NCBI RefSeq assembly: GCF_030269765.1
Contig: NZ_BSTX01000002.1
Span: 1,025,379 to 1,089,378 of the forward strand
Reading direction: 5' to 3'
DNA: 64,000 nt
Source: Actinorhabdospora filicis
Lineage (GTDB): Bacteria > Actinomycetota > Actinomycetes > Mycobacteriales > Micromonosporaceae
Shown: piece after piece, positions 42,698-50,196 of the stretch
How positions within the stretch are numbered: position 1 is the stretch's first letter
How the letters are laid out: each line of letters starts with the position of its first letter
Notes under the pieces: generated by a model
What the model was told of the DNA's origin: nothing
What the model saw: the letters and a program-made list of their open reading frames with translations, nothing else
The model's database searches: none
Translations under genes and position numbers: made by a program

Positions 42698-43513
42698 GTG
42701 GAGACCACCGTCGCTTTGAACAACGGCGTGGCGATGCCCCGGCTGGGTCTGGGCGTGTGGCAGGCCAGTGACGACGAGGCGCGCTCGGCGGTGGCCGCGG
42801 CGCTGGAGGCGGGTTACCGCAGCGTCGACACCGCCGCCGTCTACCGCAACGAGACGGGTGTGGGGCGCGCGATCGCGGCCTCGGGCGTGCCGCGCGGGGA
42901 CATTTTCCTGACCACGAAGCTGTGGAACTCCGACCAGGCGTCGGTGGAGCGGGCCTTTGAGGAGTCCCTGGAGAAGCTGGGCACCGACTACGTCGACCTG
43001 TACCTGATCCACTGGCCGGTCCCGGCCAAGGACCTGTACGTGGACGCTTGGAAGGGCCTGGAGCGCATCGCCGCCGACGGGCGCGCCCGCGCCATCGGGG
43101 TCTCCAACTTCCACATCCCGCACCTGGAGCGCCTGGCCGCCGAGACCGGCACGGTCCCGGCGCTCAACCAGATCGAGCTGCACCCCGACTTCAACCAGGC
43201 CGAGCTGCGCCAGTACCACGCCGCCCACGGCATCGCCACCGAGTCGTGGAGCCCGCTGGGGCAGGGCGGCGCGCTGCTGCAGGACCCGGTCCTGGACGGC
43301 ATCGCCTCGGCGCACGGCAAGACCGTGGCGCAGGTGGTGATCCGCTGGCACCTGCAGATCGGGGCGGTGGTGATCCCGAAGTCGGTGACGCCCTCGCGGA
43401 TCGTGGAGAACTTCGGCGTGTTCGACTTCGCCCTCTCCGAGGCCGAGGTCGCCGCCATCACCGGCCTGGAGGCCGGGCACCGCATGGGCCCCGACCCCGA
43501 CACCTTCGGATAG
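42698..43513 (+). CDS. Aldo/keto reductase (AKR5-like), second copy
   Basis: 271 residues from GTG 42698, with AGGAGG at 42682-42687. The tetrad residues are in YRSVDTAAVYRNETGVGRAI, FLTTKLWNSDQAS and VDLYLIHWPVPAKDLY. The cofactor site is in VVIPKSVTPSRIVENF and AIGVSNFHIPHLERLAA is conserved. It is closer to the widespread actinobacterial AKR consensus than its upstream copy, which has TKSGKPERL in place of PKSVTPSRI. Both copies share the C-terminal GPDPDT ending. It is the last gene of the operon, followed by a hairpin. Confidence 0.94.
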   Translation: METTVALNNGVAMPRLGLGVWQASDDEARSAVAAALEAGYRSVDTAAVYRNETGVGRAIAASGVPRGDIFLTTKLWNSDQASVERAFEESLEKLGTDYVDLYLIHWPVPAKDLYVDAWKGLERIAADGRARAIGVSNFHIPHLERLAAETGTVPALNQIELHPDFNQAELRQYHAAHGIATESWSPLGQGGALLQDPVLDGIASAHGKTVAQVVIRWHLQIGAVVIPKSVTPSRIVENFGVFDFALSEAEVAAITGLEAGHRMGPDPDTFG

Positions 43514-43533
43514 GGACGCCAAGAGAATTTCAT

Positions 43534-43563
43534 GGCCCGGCCGGTGTCGATACCGGCCGGGCC
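43534..43563. terminator. Terminator after the aldo-keto reductase operon
   Basis: A 12-bp perfect stem GGCCCGGCCGGT / ACCGGCCGGGCC with a GTCGAT loop. It has no U-run, but it lies between the AKR operon and the next gene pair. Confidence 0.65.
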
Positions 43564-43610
43564 TGCGCGTCACCACCATGACACCCCGCATCGGGAAGGG
43601 ACGCGAAGCC

Positions 43611-43946
43611 GTGAAGTACCTGCTGATGATCTACGCCGCCGACCAGACCTGGGCCGAGGCCGATGAGGCCACCCGCGAGCAGGCCTATGCCGCCCATGAG
43701 GCCTTCGGGCGGATGCTCGCCGAACGCGGCGCCATGATCGGCGGTGAGGAGCTGGCCCCGGCCGCCTCGGCCACCACCGTGCGCGCCACCCCCGGCGGGT
43801 TCGTCCTGACCGACGGGCCCTACGCCGAGACCGCCGAGCAGCTGGGCGGGTACTACCTGGTGGAGGCCGCGGGCCTGGACGAGGCTCTGGACTACGCCAA
43901 GGCGCTCCCGGCCCACATCGTGGAAGTCCGGCCGATCGCGGGGTGA
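43611..43946 (+). CDS. YCII/DGPF domain protein, partner of the ECF42 sigma factor
   Basis: 111 residues. The start GTG 43611 (VKYLLMIYAADQTW) gives the usual YCII N terminus; an ATG 33 bases upstream would add 11 residues. The name-giving DGPF-type motif reads LTDGPYAETAEQLGGYYLVE. These small proteins form dimers with a His/Asp pocket; the reaction is unknown. Families of this type are almost always encoded beside ECF42 sigma factors and are thought to be their regulatory partners or targets. The stop overlaps the sigma gene start (GTGA). Confidence 0.9.
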   Translation: MKYLLMIYAADQTWAEADEATREQAYAAHEAFGRMLAERGAMIGGEELAPAASATTVRATPGGFVLTDGPYAETAEQLGGYYLVEAAGLDEALDYAKALPAHIVEVRPIAG

Positions 43947-45133
43947 ACGTCGAGGACGCCTACCGCGAGCACTGGACGAGGCTGCTGGCCTCGCTGGCCG
44001 CCGAGTTCGGTCTCGACACCGCCGAGGAGGCCCTGGGTGAGGCCTATGCGCGGGCGTGCGAGCACTGGCCGGAGCAGCCGCCGGGCAATCCGGCCGGGTG
44101 GCTGCGGACGGTGGCCAGGCGCGCGGCCCTGGACCGGTTGCGCCGGGCCGGGGTCGCCGCCCGCAAGCTGCCGCTACTGGCCGAAGGCGAGCCGCAGGCG
44201 GGGCCGGTGGGCATCGCCGATGACCGGCTGCGGCTGATGTTCACCTGCTGCCATCCGGCGCTGGCGCTGCCGGTGCGCATCGGGCTGACCCTGCGCTATG
44301 TCACCGGGCTGCCCACGCGCACGGTGGCGCGGCTGTTCCTGGTGGGCGAGGCGACCATGGCGCAGCGCCTGACCCGCGCCCGCCGCAAGATCACCGAGGC
44401 CGGTATCGGCTACCGCGTCCCGGAAGGCCCGCAGCTGCCCGAGCGGCTGGCCGGCGTCCTGCACGTGGTGTACCTGGTCTTCACCGAGGGGTACCGGCCC
44501 GGTGGCGACACCGCGCTGGCCACCGAGGGCGTGCGCCTGGCGCGGCTGGTGCGCGAGCTCATGCCGGGCGAACCGGAGACGGCGGCGCTGCTGGCGCTGG
44601 TGATGCTGCAGCACGCCCGCCGTGACGCCCGCCGTGACGCCCGCCGCGCCGGTGGCGGCGAGGTGCTGCTGCCCGACCAGGACCGCACCCGCTGGCATAC
44701 CGGTGAGATCGAGGAGGCGCTGGGGCTGCTGGAGCGGGCCGGGATGGGCCGCTACGCCCTGGAGGCGCGCATCGCCGCCGCCCACGCCACCGCCGCCAGG
44801 GCCCACGACACCGACTGGGACCTGATCGCCGCGCTTTACGCGCGCCTGGAGGAGATCACCGGCTCGGCGATGGTGCGCCTCAACCGGGCGGTGGCCGTGG
44901 CCGAGGCGAGCGGCCCGGCGGCGGGCCTGGGCCTGCTGGAGGGCCTGGAGCTGCCCGGGCAGGCGATGCTTCCGGCGGTGCGCGCCGAGCTCACCGCCCG
45001 CCTGGGCGAGCTCGCCGCCGCCGACGTCCTCTACGCCGCGGCGCTGGAGCTGTCGGGTGAGGAGCACCAGCGGGCGTGGCTGCTGACGCGCCGCGCGCTC
45101 AACGCCGCGCGTAGGTCAGCAGGTGGGAGCTGA
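43943..45133 (+). CDS. ECF42-type RNA polymerase sigma factor with C-terminal TPR-like extension
   Basis: 396 residues. The sigma2 region (WTRLLASLAAEFGLDTAEEA, NPAGWLRTVARRAALDRLRR) and sigma4 region (LTLRYVTGLPTRTVARLFLV, TMAQRLTRARRKITEAGI) are followed by a helical C-terminal domain of about 200 residues, with FTEGYRPGG, GRYALEARIAAAHATA and VRLNRAVAVAE. That extension is the hallmark of ECF42 and is thought to regulate activity in place of an anti-sigma factor. Coupled to the YCII gene by a 4-bp overlap. A 4-residue repeat (ARRD, ARRD, ARRA) at its centre comes from a 12-bp tandem duplication. Confidence 0.92.
   Translation: MNVEDAYREHWTRLLASLAAEFGLDTAEEALGEAYARACEHWPEQPPGNPAGWLRTVARRAALDRLRRAGVAARKLPLLAEGEPQAGPVGIADDRLRLMFTCCHPALALPVRIGLTLRYVTGLPTRTVARLFLVGEATMAQRLTRARRKITEAGIGYRVPEGPQLPERLAGVLHVVYLVFTEGYRPGGDTALATEGVRLARLVRELMPGEPETAALLALVMLQHARRDARRDARRAGGGEVLLPDQDRTRWHTGEIEEALGLLERAGMGRYALEARIAAAHATAARAHDTDWDLIAALYARLEEITGSAMVRLNRAVAVAEASGPAAGLGLLEGLELPGQAMLPAVRAELTARLGELAAADVLYAAALELSGEEHQRAWLLTRRALNAARRSAGGS
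44615..44650 (+). repeat. 12-bp tandem duplication inside the ECF42 gene
   Basis: GCCCGCCGTGAC occurs twice in tandem, followed by a third, diverged unit GCCCGCCGCGCC. It encodes ARRD-ARRD-ARRA in the linker between sigma4 and the C-terminal domain. The reading frame is kept. Confidence 0.8.
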
Positions 45134-45902
45134 CGCCCAGCAGCGTCGGCTCGCGTTCCATGGCCCTGAGCCCGGCCATCATCCGCTCCCGCGCCACCGG
45201 GTCGTCCAGGATGGCGCCCAGGTCCCCCACCAGCCACGCGCCGCCTTCGACGGCCACGGTCGCCGGCGCGGCCAGGCCCGCGTGGGTGAACTCGGCGTCG
45301 GCCTCGCCGGGCAGGTGGGTGTAGGCGGTGGTGAAGTTGGGCGAGCCGAAGCGGTGGGGGTCGATGACGCCGGTCTGGGCGACCAGGCGCAGCACGGCGT
45401 CCTCGGTGTCGTCGCCGAAACTGGCGCGGCGGGCGGCGTCCAGCCAGGCGGCGTAACGCGAGATGGTCGCCGCGGCGATCAGCCCGCCGGGGCGCGTGAC
45501 GCGGGCGGCCTCGCGGATGGCGGTGACGCGGTCCTGGTGCGACATCAGGTGGTAGAGCGGCCCGAACAGCAGCACCGCGTCGGCCGAGCCGAGCGGGGCC
45601 TCCAGGCGGCGGGCGTCACCGAGGACGGCGGTGACACCCGGCAGCCGCGCGGCGGCGGCCACGTGCGAGGGGACGGGGTCGATGACGGTGACGTCGTGGC
45701 CGTCTTCGGCCAGCCACCGCGCGTGGACGCCCATGCCGCCCCCGACGTCCAGGATCCGCTGCGGCCGCCGGCCCAGCAGGCTGGACAGGATCGCCCGGGT
45801 GCGCTCGAACTCCAGGCGCCCGTGCGCGCTGCGGGTCAGGCGGTCGGATTCCCCGCCGCGTTCGTAGTAGTCCAGGACATTGCCGTCGATGCTCTCGCTC
45901 AT
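45099..45902 (-). CDS. Class I SAM-dependent methyltransferase
   Basis: 267 residues. Motif I is RILDVGGGMGVHARWLAEDG, motif II DVTVIDPVPSHVA, motif III VTRPGGLIAAATISRYAAW. GSADAVLLFGPLYHLMSHQD is characteristic of a group of actinobacterial small-molecule methyltransferases. The substrate is unknown. The ATG at 45902 was chosen; an ATG nine bases upstream is also in frame. The 3' end overlaps the sigma factor gene by 35 bp (convergent). The Nudix fusion gene lies 43 bases upstream on the same strand. Confidence 0.85.
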   Translation of the reverse strand: MSESIDGNVLDYYERGGESDRLTRSAHGRLEFERTRAILSSLLGRRPQRILDVGGGMGVHARWLAEDGHDVTVIDPVPSHVAAAARLPGVTAVLGDARRLEAPLGSADAVLLFGPLYHLMSHQDRVTAIREAARVTRPGGLIAAATISRYAAWLDAARRASFGDDTEDAVLRLVAQTGVIDPHRFGSPNFTTAYTHLPGEADAEFTHAGLAAPATVAVEGGAWLVGDLGAILDDPVARERMMAGLRAMEREPTLLGVSSHLLTYARR

Positions 45903-45945
45903 GCCCGACATCCTGCTCGGGCCCGTGGCGGGCCCGCGAGGCGTT

Positions 45946-46776
45946 TTAACCGAACCAGTGCGCGCGGGGCAGCGCGAAGACCTCACCGTCGGCGGCGAAA
46001 CCGGCCTTGGCCAGCGCCCGGCGGGCGGCCACGTCACCGCCGGGGCGGGCGGTGAACCACGCCGCGCCGGGGTGGGCCACCAGCAGCACCTGGCGGATGT
46101 AGGCCCAGATCGCCACCGGGCCCAGCCCCCGCCACGACCACTCGGGGTCGCCGATGAGGCACTCCAGCTCCACGGCCTCGCCGATGAGGGTGTGGCGGGC
46201 GTAGCCGCAGGGCACACCGTCGATCAGCAGCACGTGATCGTCGGCGGTGAGGGGACCGGTGTCGGGCAGCGAGCGGTGCTCGCGCCAGGTGGCCAGGTCC
46301 TCGCCGCCGCCGGGCGCGGCGAAGGTGATCGCCACCGCCGGGATGGTGTCGGCGACCGGGATCTGGCGGGCCACCACGCTGGGACGGCACAGCCGCCCGG
46401 CGCGCTGGGCGCTCACCCACTGGTGGGCGTCGTGCTCGACGTCGTGGAGGATCACCGGGGTGCCTTCGGGGACCTCGGCCATGAACCTCGCCCAGCCCTC
46501 CGACAGGTCCACCGGGTGCAGGACCGCGCCGGTGATGCCGGCCTCCTCCTCCAGTTCCCGCAGCGCGGCGGGATAGACCGCCTCCTCGGGCTGGCGGGCA
46601 CCCGCCGGTGGCGTCCACGCCCAGGCCCCGGCGTAGTCGGGGCCCTTTTGGGCGCGGTGCAGCAGCAGGTACTCGAAGTCGTCCCCGGCCCGGCGGCGGA
46701 CCACGATCGTGGAGCCGCGCGGGTCGTCGGGGGCGATCGGCAGGCCGTCCCAGGTGGTGTCGAGGGTCGCAGTCAC
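45946..46776 (-). CDS. Nudix hydrolase fused to a GNAT/AAC(6')-like acetyltransferase domain
   Basis: 276 residues with two domains. Residues 1 to about 150 are a Nudix hydrolase (YLLLHRAQKGPDYAGAWAW) with a full Nudix box, GARQPEEAVYPAALRELEEE followed by AGI, so the metal-binding Glu residues are present. Residues from about 165 to the end resemble a GNAT acetyltransferase: DHVLLIDGVPCGYARHTLIG, RGLGPVAIWAYIRQVLLVAH and a final RRALAKAGFAADG. The combination suggests a two-step tailoring or detoxifying enzyme; substrates are not known. It is transcribed away from YjbQ and toward the methyltransferase. Confidence 0.75.
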   Translation of the reverse strand: MTATLDTTWDGLPIAPDDPRGSTIVVRRRAGDDFEYLLLHRAQKGPDYAGAWAWTPPAGARQPEEAVYPAALRELEEEAGITGAVLHPVDLSEGWARFMAEVPEGTPVILHDVEHDAHQWVSAQRAGRLCRPSVVARQIPVADTIPAVAITFAAPGGGEDLATWREHRSLPDTGPLTADDHVLLIDGVPCGYARHTLIGEAVELECLIGDPEWSWRGLGPVAIWAYIRQVLLVAHPGAAWFTARPGGDVAARRALAKAGFAADGEVFALPRAHWFG

Positions 46777-46834
46777 GCGGCCAAGGGTAACCGCGCGACC
46801 GCGTTCGCCAAGATCTCAGCCAAAGAACGACTCC

Positions 46835-47248
46835 TCAGCCCAGAAAGGACAGCCGCATCTGCCGCTCGGGATTGTCGACATTGGTGTCGACGAACACCAC
46901 CGACTGCCACGTGCCCAGCGCCAGGCGCCCGCCGATGACCGGGAGGGTGGCGTGCGGGGCGATGAAGGCCGGGAGCACGTGGTCGCGCCCGTGCCCCGGG
47001 GTGCCGTGGCGGTGGCGCCAGCGGTCGTCGGTGGGCAGCAGCACGTCGATGGCGGCCAGCAGGTCCTCGTCGCTGCCGGCGCCGGTCTCCAGCACGGCGA
47101 TACCGGCGGTGGCGTGCGGGACGAACACGTTCAGCAGCCCGTCGCGCCCGGGCGCCTCACGCGCCAGGAACCGCTCGCACTCGGAGGTGACGTCGGCGGC
47201 GACCGGGATCCGGCCGGTGGACACGCGCACGATGACGGTGGCGAACAT
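46835..47248 (-). CDS. YjbQ family protein (UPF0047)
   Basis: 137 residues, the complete UPF0047/YjbQ fold. VRVSTGRIPVAADVTSECER at the start is followed by GLLNVFVPHATAGIAVLETG, which carries the conserved His-Ala-Thr motif. DDRWRHRHGTPGHGRDHVLP and LALGTWQSVVFVDTNVDNPE complete the active site. E. coli YjbQ has weak thiamin-phosphate synthase activity, but the physiological role is unsettled. The start ATG 47248 has GGAGG upstream and lies seven bases after the phosphodiesterase gene, so the two form an operon. Confidence 0.93.
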   Translation of the reverse strand: MFATVIVRVSTGRIPVAADVTSECERFLAREAPGRDGLLNVFVPHATAGIAVLETGAGSDEDLLAAIDVLLPTDDRWRHRHGTPGHGRDHVLPAFIAPHATLPVIGGRLALGTWQSVVFVDTNVDNPERQMRLSFLG

Positions 47249-47255
47249 GCTCCTC

Positions 47256-48014
47256 CTAGGTCAGGGCGGAGGCTACCAGCGCCGGGATCGAGGCGTGCTC
47301 GACATCGGCCGGGAGCGCGCGGTTGGCGGCGATCCAGGCGGTGCGCTCCACATCGGAGTCGCCGCCGTGCCCGCCGCCGTCGACGTGCCCGTGATCGGTG
47401 ACCACCAGGAACGTCCAGTCCACCTCGGCGCGGGCGCGCGCGGCGGCCACCACCCGGCCCAGCAGCATGTCGGAGTGCTCGATGGCCTGTGTGTACTCCG
47501 CGCCGGTGCCGATGTGGTGGGCGACCTCGTCGGGGTGGCCGAAGTACACGAAGGACACGTGCGGGTCGAGGGCGCTCAAGGTCTCCACGGCGTGGTCGGC
47601 GACCTGGGCGTCGGTGACGGGGTCCCCACCGGCGGGCTGCCCGTCGCGGACCGCCGGTGCGAAGGCGATCGCGGGCCGGAAGATCGGGCCGCCGGAGTCG
47701 GGCGTCAGCAGCGGCGGCCAGGCCGCCGCGCCATAGGAGCGAAGCCCGGCGTCGGTGGCCCGCCGCAGGAAGCAGGGGTGATCGTCCAGGGCGTGGCCGG
47801 ACAGGTCGTTGCCCAGGATGGCGTGGGCGTCGGCGTGCACACCGGTGGCGATGGTCGCCCAGCACGGCCCGGAGATGGTGGGGTTGACCTCGCGGATGCG
47901 CACCGGGGCCAGCGACCCGGCCGCGGCGATGGCGTCGATGTGGGGCGTGCTGGCCGCCCGGAGGGTGTCGAGGCGGACACCGTCGATGCCGAACACGATG
48001 ACCCGTGCGTTCAT
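47256..48014 (-). CDS. Alkaline phosphatase superfamily phosphodiesterase (nucleotide pyrophosphatase type)
   Basis: 252 residues. Metal-binding motifs are RVIVFGIDGVRLDTL (Asp), the nucleophile region VNPTISGPCWATIATG (Thr), YFGHPDEVAHHIG (Asp, His) and LVVTDHGHVDGGGHGGDS (Asp-His and His). It fits type I phosphodiesterase/nucleotide pyrophosphatase domains. There is no signal peptide, so it probably acts on cytosolic phosphodiesters. The ATG at 48014 has AGGAGT upstream. It is followed by yjbQ, and 62 bases downstream of the fused-HTH regulator. Confidence 0.85.
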   Translation of the reverse strand: MNARVIVFGIDGVRLDTLRAASTPHIDAIAAAGSLAPVRIREVNPTISGPCWATIATGVHADAHAILGNDLSGHALDDHPCFLRRATDAGLRSYGAAAWPPLLTPDSGGPIFRPAIAFAPAVRDGQPAGGDPVTDAQVADHAVETLSALDPHVSFVYFGHPDEVAHHIGTGAEYTQAIEHSDMLLGRVVAAARARAEVDWTFLVVTDHGHVDGGGHGGDSDVERTAWIAANRALPADVEHASIPALVASALT

Positions 48015-48075
48015 GTGGACTCCTGTGGGTGGTGGGGGTGATACTGCCACGACCACCCGGGATTGGTCCAGACCA

Positions 48076-48771
48076 CTATCCGGTGGTGTCGTCGTGCAGC
48101 AGCTCGCGGGCCTCCTCGGCGGCCCGCTCGATGCCCGACGACACCACCGCCAGGAACCGCGCGACCCGCGCCAGCCGCGCCGCCGCGGCACCCTCCCCCA
48201 GCGCGCCCGCGCCCTCACGTGCGATGCCGGTCAAGGCCGCGATACTGCGGGCACTGGCCATCATCGCCTGGTACCACACGTCATCGTCGACCACGTAGCG
48301 CTCGCGGCGGCCCGGCGCCTTCTCCCGCCGCAGCTGACTCTGCCCCTCCAGCAGCGTCACCGCCTTGGACACCGAGGCCGCGCTGACACCCAGCCGCGCG
48401 GCCAGCTCGGCGGCGGTGAACCCGCCGTCCTCGGCCAGCGCCAGGCACGCCAGCACCCGCGAGGTCATCGCCGGCATCCCGGTGCCCATGAAATTGGCCG
48501 CGAACATCTCCTCATAGACCCGCACCGCCGCCACGTCACCGCCACCCGCCGGGACCGGCGCCGCGCGCCTGCCGCGATGCGCGCGGCGCTCGGTGGCCAG
48601 CTGCGCCAGCTCCGGGCGGTAGCCGCCCGCGCCCCCATTGCGCATCACCTCCCGGGTGATGGTGGAGGTCGGGCGCTCCAGCCGCCGGGCGATCTCGGCG
48701 TAGGCCAGCCCCTCACCCAGCCCCTGGGCGATCTGGCGGCGTTCGTGACGGGTGAGCCTGCCTCCGGGCAT
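48076..48771 (-). CDS. Transcriptional regulator: IS30-like HTH fused to a GbsR/MarR winged helix
   Basis: 231 residues. The N-terminal 60 residues (RLTRHERRQIAQGLGEGLAY, AEIARRLERPTSTITREVMR) are an HTH_38-type helix-turn-helix as in IS30 transposases, without the catalytic DDE domain. The C-terminal part (TSRVLACLALAEDGGFTAAE, LAARLGVSAASVSKAVTLLE, REKAPGRRERYVVDDDVWYQ) is a GbsR/MarR-like winged helix with a helical tail. Two DNA-binding modules in one chain suggest binding to spaced half-sites. The ATG at 48771 has GGAAGGGGG upstream. It is divergent from the serine hydrolase at 48988, with a repeated ATTGCA site between. Confidence 0.85.
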   Translation of the reverse strand: MPGGRLTRHERRQIAQGLGEGLAYAEIARRLERPTSTITREVMRNGGAGGYRPELAQLATERRAHRGRRAAPVPAGGGDVAAVRVYEEMFAANFMGTGMPAMTSRVLACLALAEDGGFTAAELAARLGVSAASVSKAVTLLEGQSQLRREKAPGRRERYVVDDDVWYQAMMASARSIAALTGIAREGAGALGEGAAAARLARVARFLAVVSSGIERAAEEARELLHDDTTG

Positions 48772-48840
48772 CACGGCCCCCTTCCCACGGCCCCCACCAT
48801 AGCCTTCAGTACCGGTCATCGCAACGCTCCACACATCGAC

Positions 48841-48869
48841 ATTGCATTGAAAGCAGAACCCATTGCAAT
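48841..48869. promoter_or_regulatory. ATTGCA repeats 21 bp apart between the HTH-MarR and hydrolase genes
   Basis: ATTGCA at 48841 and the palindrome ATTGCAAT at 48862 are spaced exactly 21 bp, two helical turns, in an AT-richer stretch between divergent genes. It is a plausible binding site for the adjacent two-HTH regulator. Confidence 0.55.
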
Positions 48870-48987
48870 ACTTTCTGTGCTCTGACCAGCGGTAATGTCA
48901 GCTGAACGCAACATGAGGATTGAGTCGCTGGGAAAGGCAACGTAGCGTTTCCGGAGTAGGAAAACACGCGATCGTGAGGAGAAGACG

Positions 48988-50193
48988 ATGGGACAGCGGG
49001 GATTCACCGAGGCCGGGCTGCGCCGGGTCCGGCGGGTACTGACCCGGCACGTGGAGTCGGGGAAGATCCCCGGCCTGGTCGCCCTCCTCGGCCGCGGCGA
49101 CCACACCCACGTCGAGGCCATCGGCACCATGCGCCACGACGGCGGCCCGCCCATGCGCCGCGACACCATCTTCCGGATGGCCTCGGCCTCCAAACCCGTC
49201 ACCACCGCCGGGGCCATGATCCTGCTCGACGAATGCCGCCTGCGCCTGGACGAACCCGTCGACGCCTGGCTGCCCGAGCTCGCCGCCCGCCGCGTCCTGG
49301 CACGCCCCGACGGGCCCCTGGACGACACCGTCCCCGCCGAGCGCCCCATCACCGTCCGCGACCTGCTGACCTCCACCTTCGGCCTCGGCGTCGACTTCGA
49401 GCTGATGACGGCCCCCATCCGCGCGGCCACCTTCGCCGCCACCGACTACAGCGTCTACTCCGGCCCCGCACCCGAACCCGGCGAGTGGATGCGCCGCCTG
49501 GGTGAGCTGCCCCTGTCCCACCAGCCCGGGCGGCGCTGGCAGTACGACCTGGCCATCGAGGTCCTGGGCGTGCTCATCGCCCGCGTCGCCGGCACCACCC
49601 TGGAGGAGTTCCTGCGCGAACGCCTCTTTACGCCCCTGGGCATGAACGACACCGGCTTCCACGTCCCGGCCGAAAAGATCGACCGCCTGCCACCGCTGTA
49701 CGGACCCGACCCCGCCACCGGCGAATTCCACGTGTGGGACCAGGCGCGAGGCGGCCGCTCCAGCACACCCCCGGCCTTCCAGGGCGCCGGCGGCGGCCTG
49801 GTCTCCACCGCCGACGACTACCACGCCTACTTCCGGATGCTGCTGGGCCACGGCCAGCCGATCCTGTCGCGCCCGGCCGTGGAGCTGATGACCACCGACC
49901 GGCTGTCACCGCAGATGAGCGCCGCCCGCCAGAACATGTACCGCGGCATCGCCCACATCGCCCAGGGCATGCCGCCCGGCGGGTGGGGCTTCGGGATGGG
50001 CGTCCACACCCGCCGCGACGGGTACGTCCCCGCCGGGCAGTTCGGGTGGGACGGCGGCACCGGCACCAGCGCCTACGCCGACCCCGGCAGCGGCCTGGTG
50101 GGCGTCCTGCTCACCCAGGTCGGGATGTCCACACCCGACTCCACCCGGGTGATCCAGGACTTCTGGACCACCGCCCACCAGGCACTGGCCTGA
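48988..50193 (+). CDS. Serine hydrolase, beta-lactamase family (EstB-like)
   Basis: 401 residues. The Ser-x-x-Lys motif is Ser66-Ala-Ser-Lys69 in FRMASASKPVTTAGAM. The Tyr motif is WQYDLAIEVLGVLI, where YxN reads Tyr-Asp-Leu. The third motif near FGWDGGTGTSAYADPG replaces Lys/His-x-Gly with Trp-x-Gly, as in EstB-type esterases. There is no signal peptide. It probably hydrolyses small esters or amides. ATG 48988 follows GAGGAGAAG. The divergent HTH-MarR fusion gene is the likely regulator. Confidence 0.88.
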   Translation: MGQRGFTEAGLRRVRRVLTRHVESGKIPGLVALLGRGDHTHVEAIGTMRHDGGPPMRRDTIFRMASASKPVTTAGAMILLDECRLRLDEPVDAWLPELAARRVLARPDGPLDDTVPAERPITVRDLLTSTFGLGVDFELMTAPIRAATFAATDYSVYSGPAPEPGEWMRRLGELPLSHQPGRRWQYDLAIEVLGVLIARVAGTTLEEFLRERLFTPLGMNDTGFHVPAEKIDRLPPLYGPDPATGEFHVWDQARGGRSSTPPAFQGAGGGLVSTADDYHAYFRMLLGHGQPILSRPAVELMTTDRLSPQMSAARQNMYRGIAHIAQGMPPGGWGFGMGVHTRRDGYVPAGQFGWDGGTGTSAYADPGSGLVGVLLTQVGMSTPDSTRVIQDFWTTAHQALA

Positions 50194-50196
50194 GCG

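Noticed and set aside
48076-48771. IS30 transposase fragment
   Set aside because: Only the HTH matches; the rest is an intact winged-helix regulator, with no DDE domain or inverted repeats.
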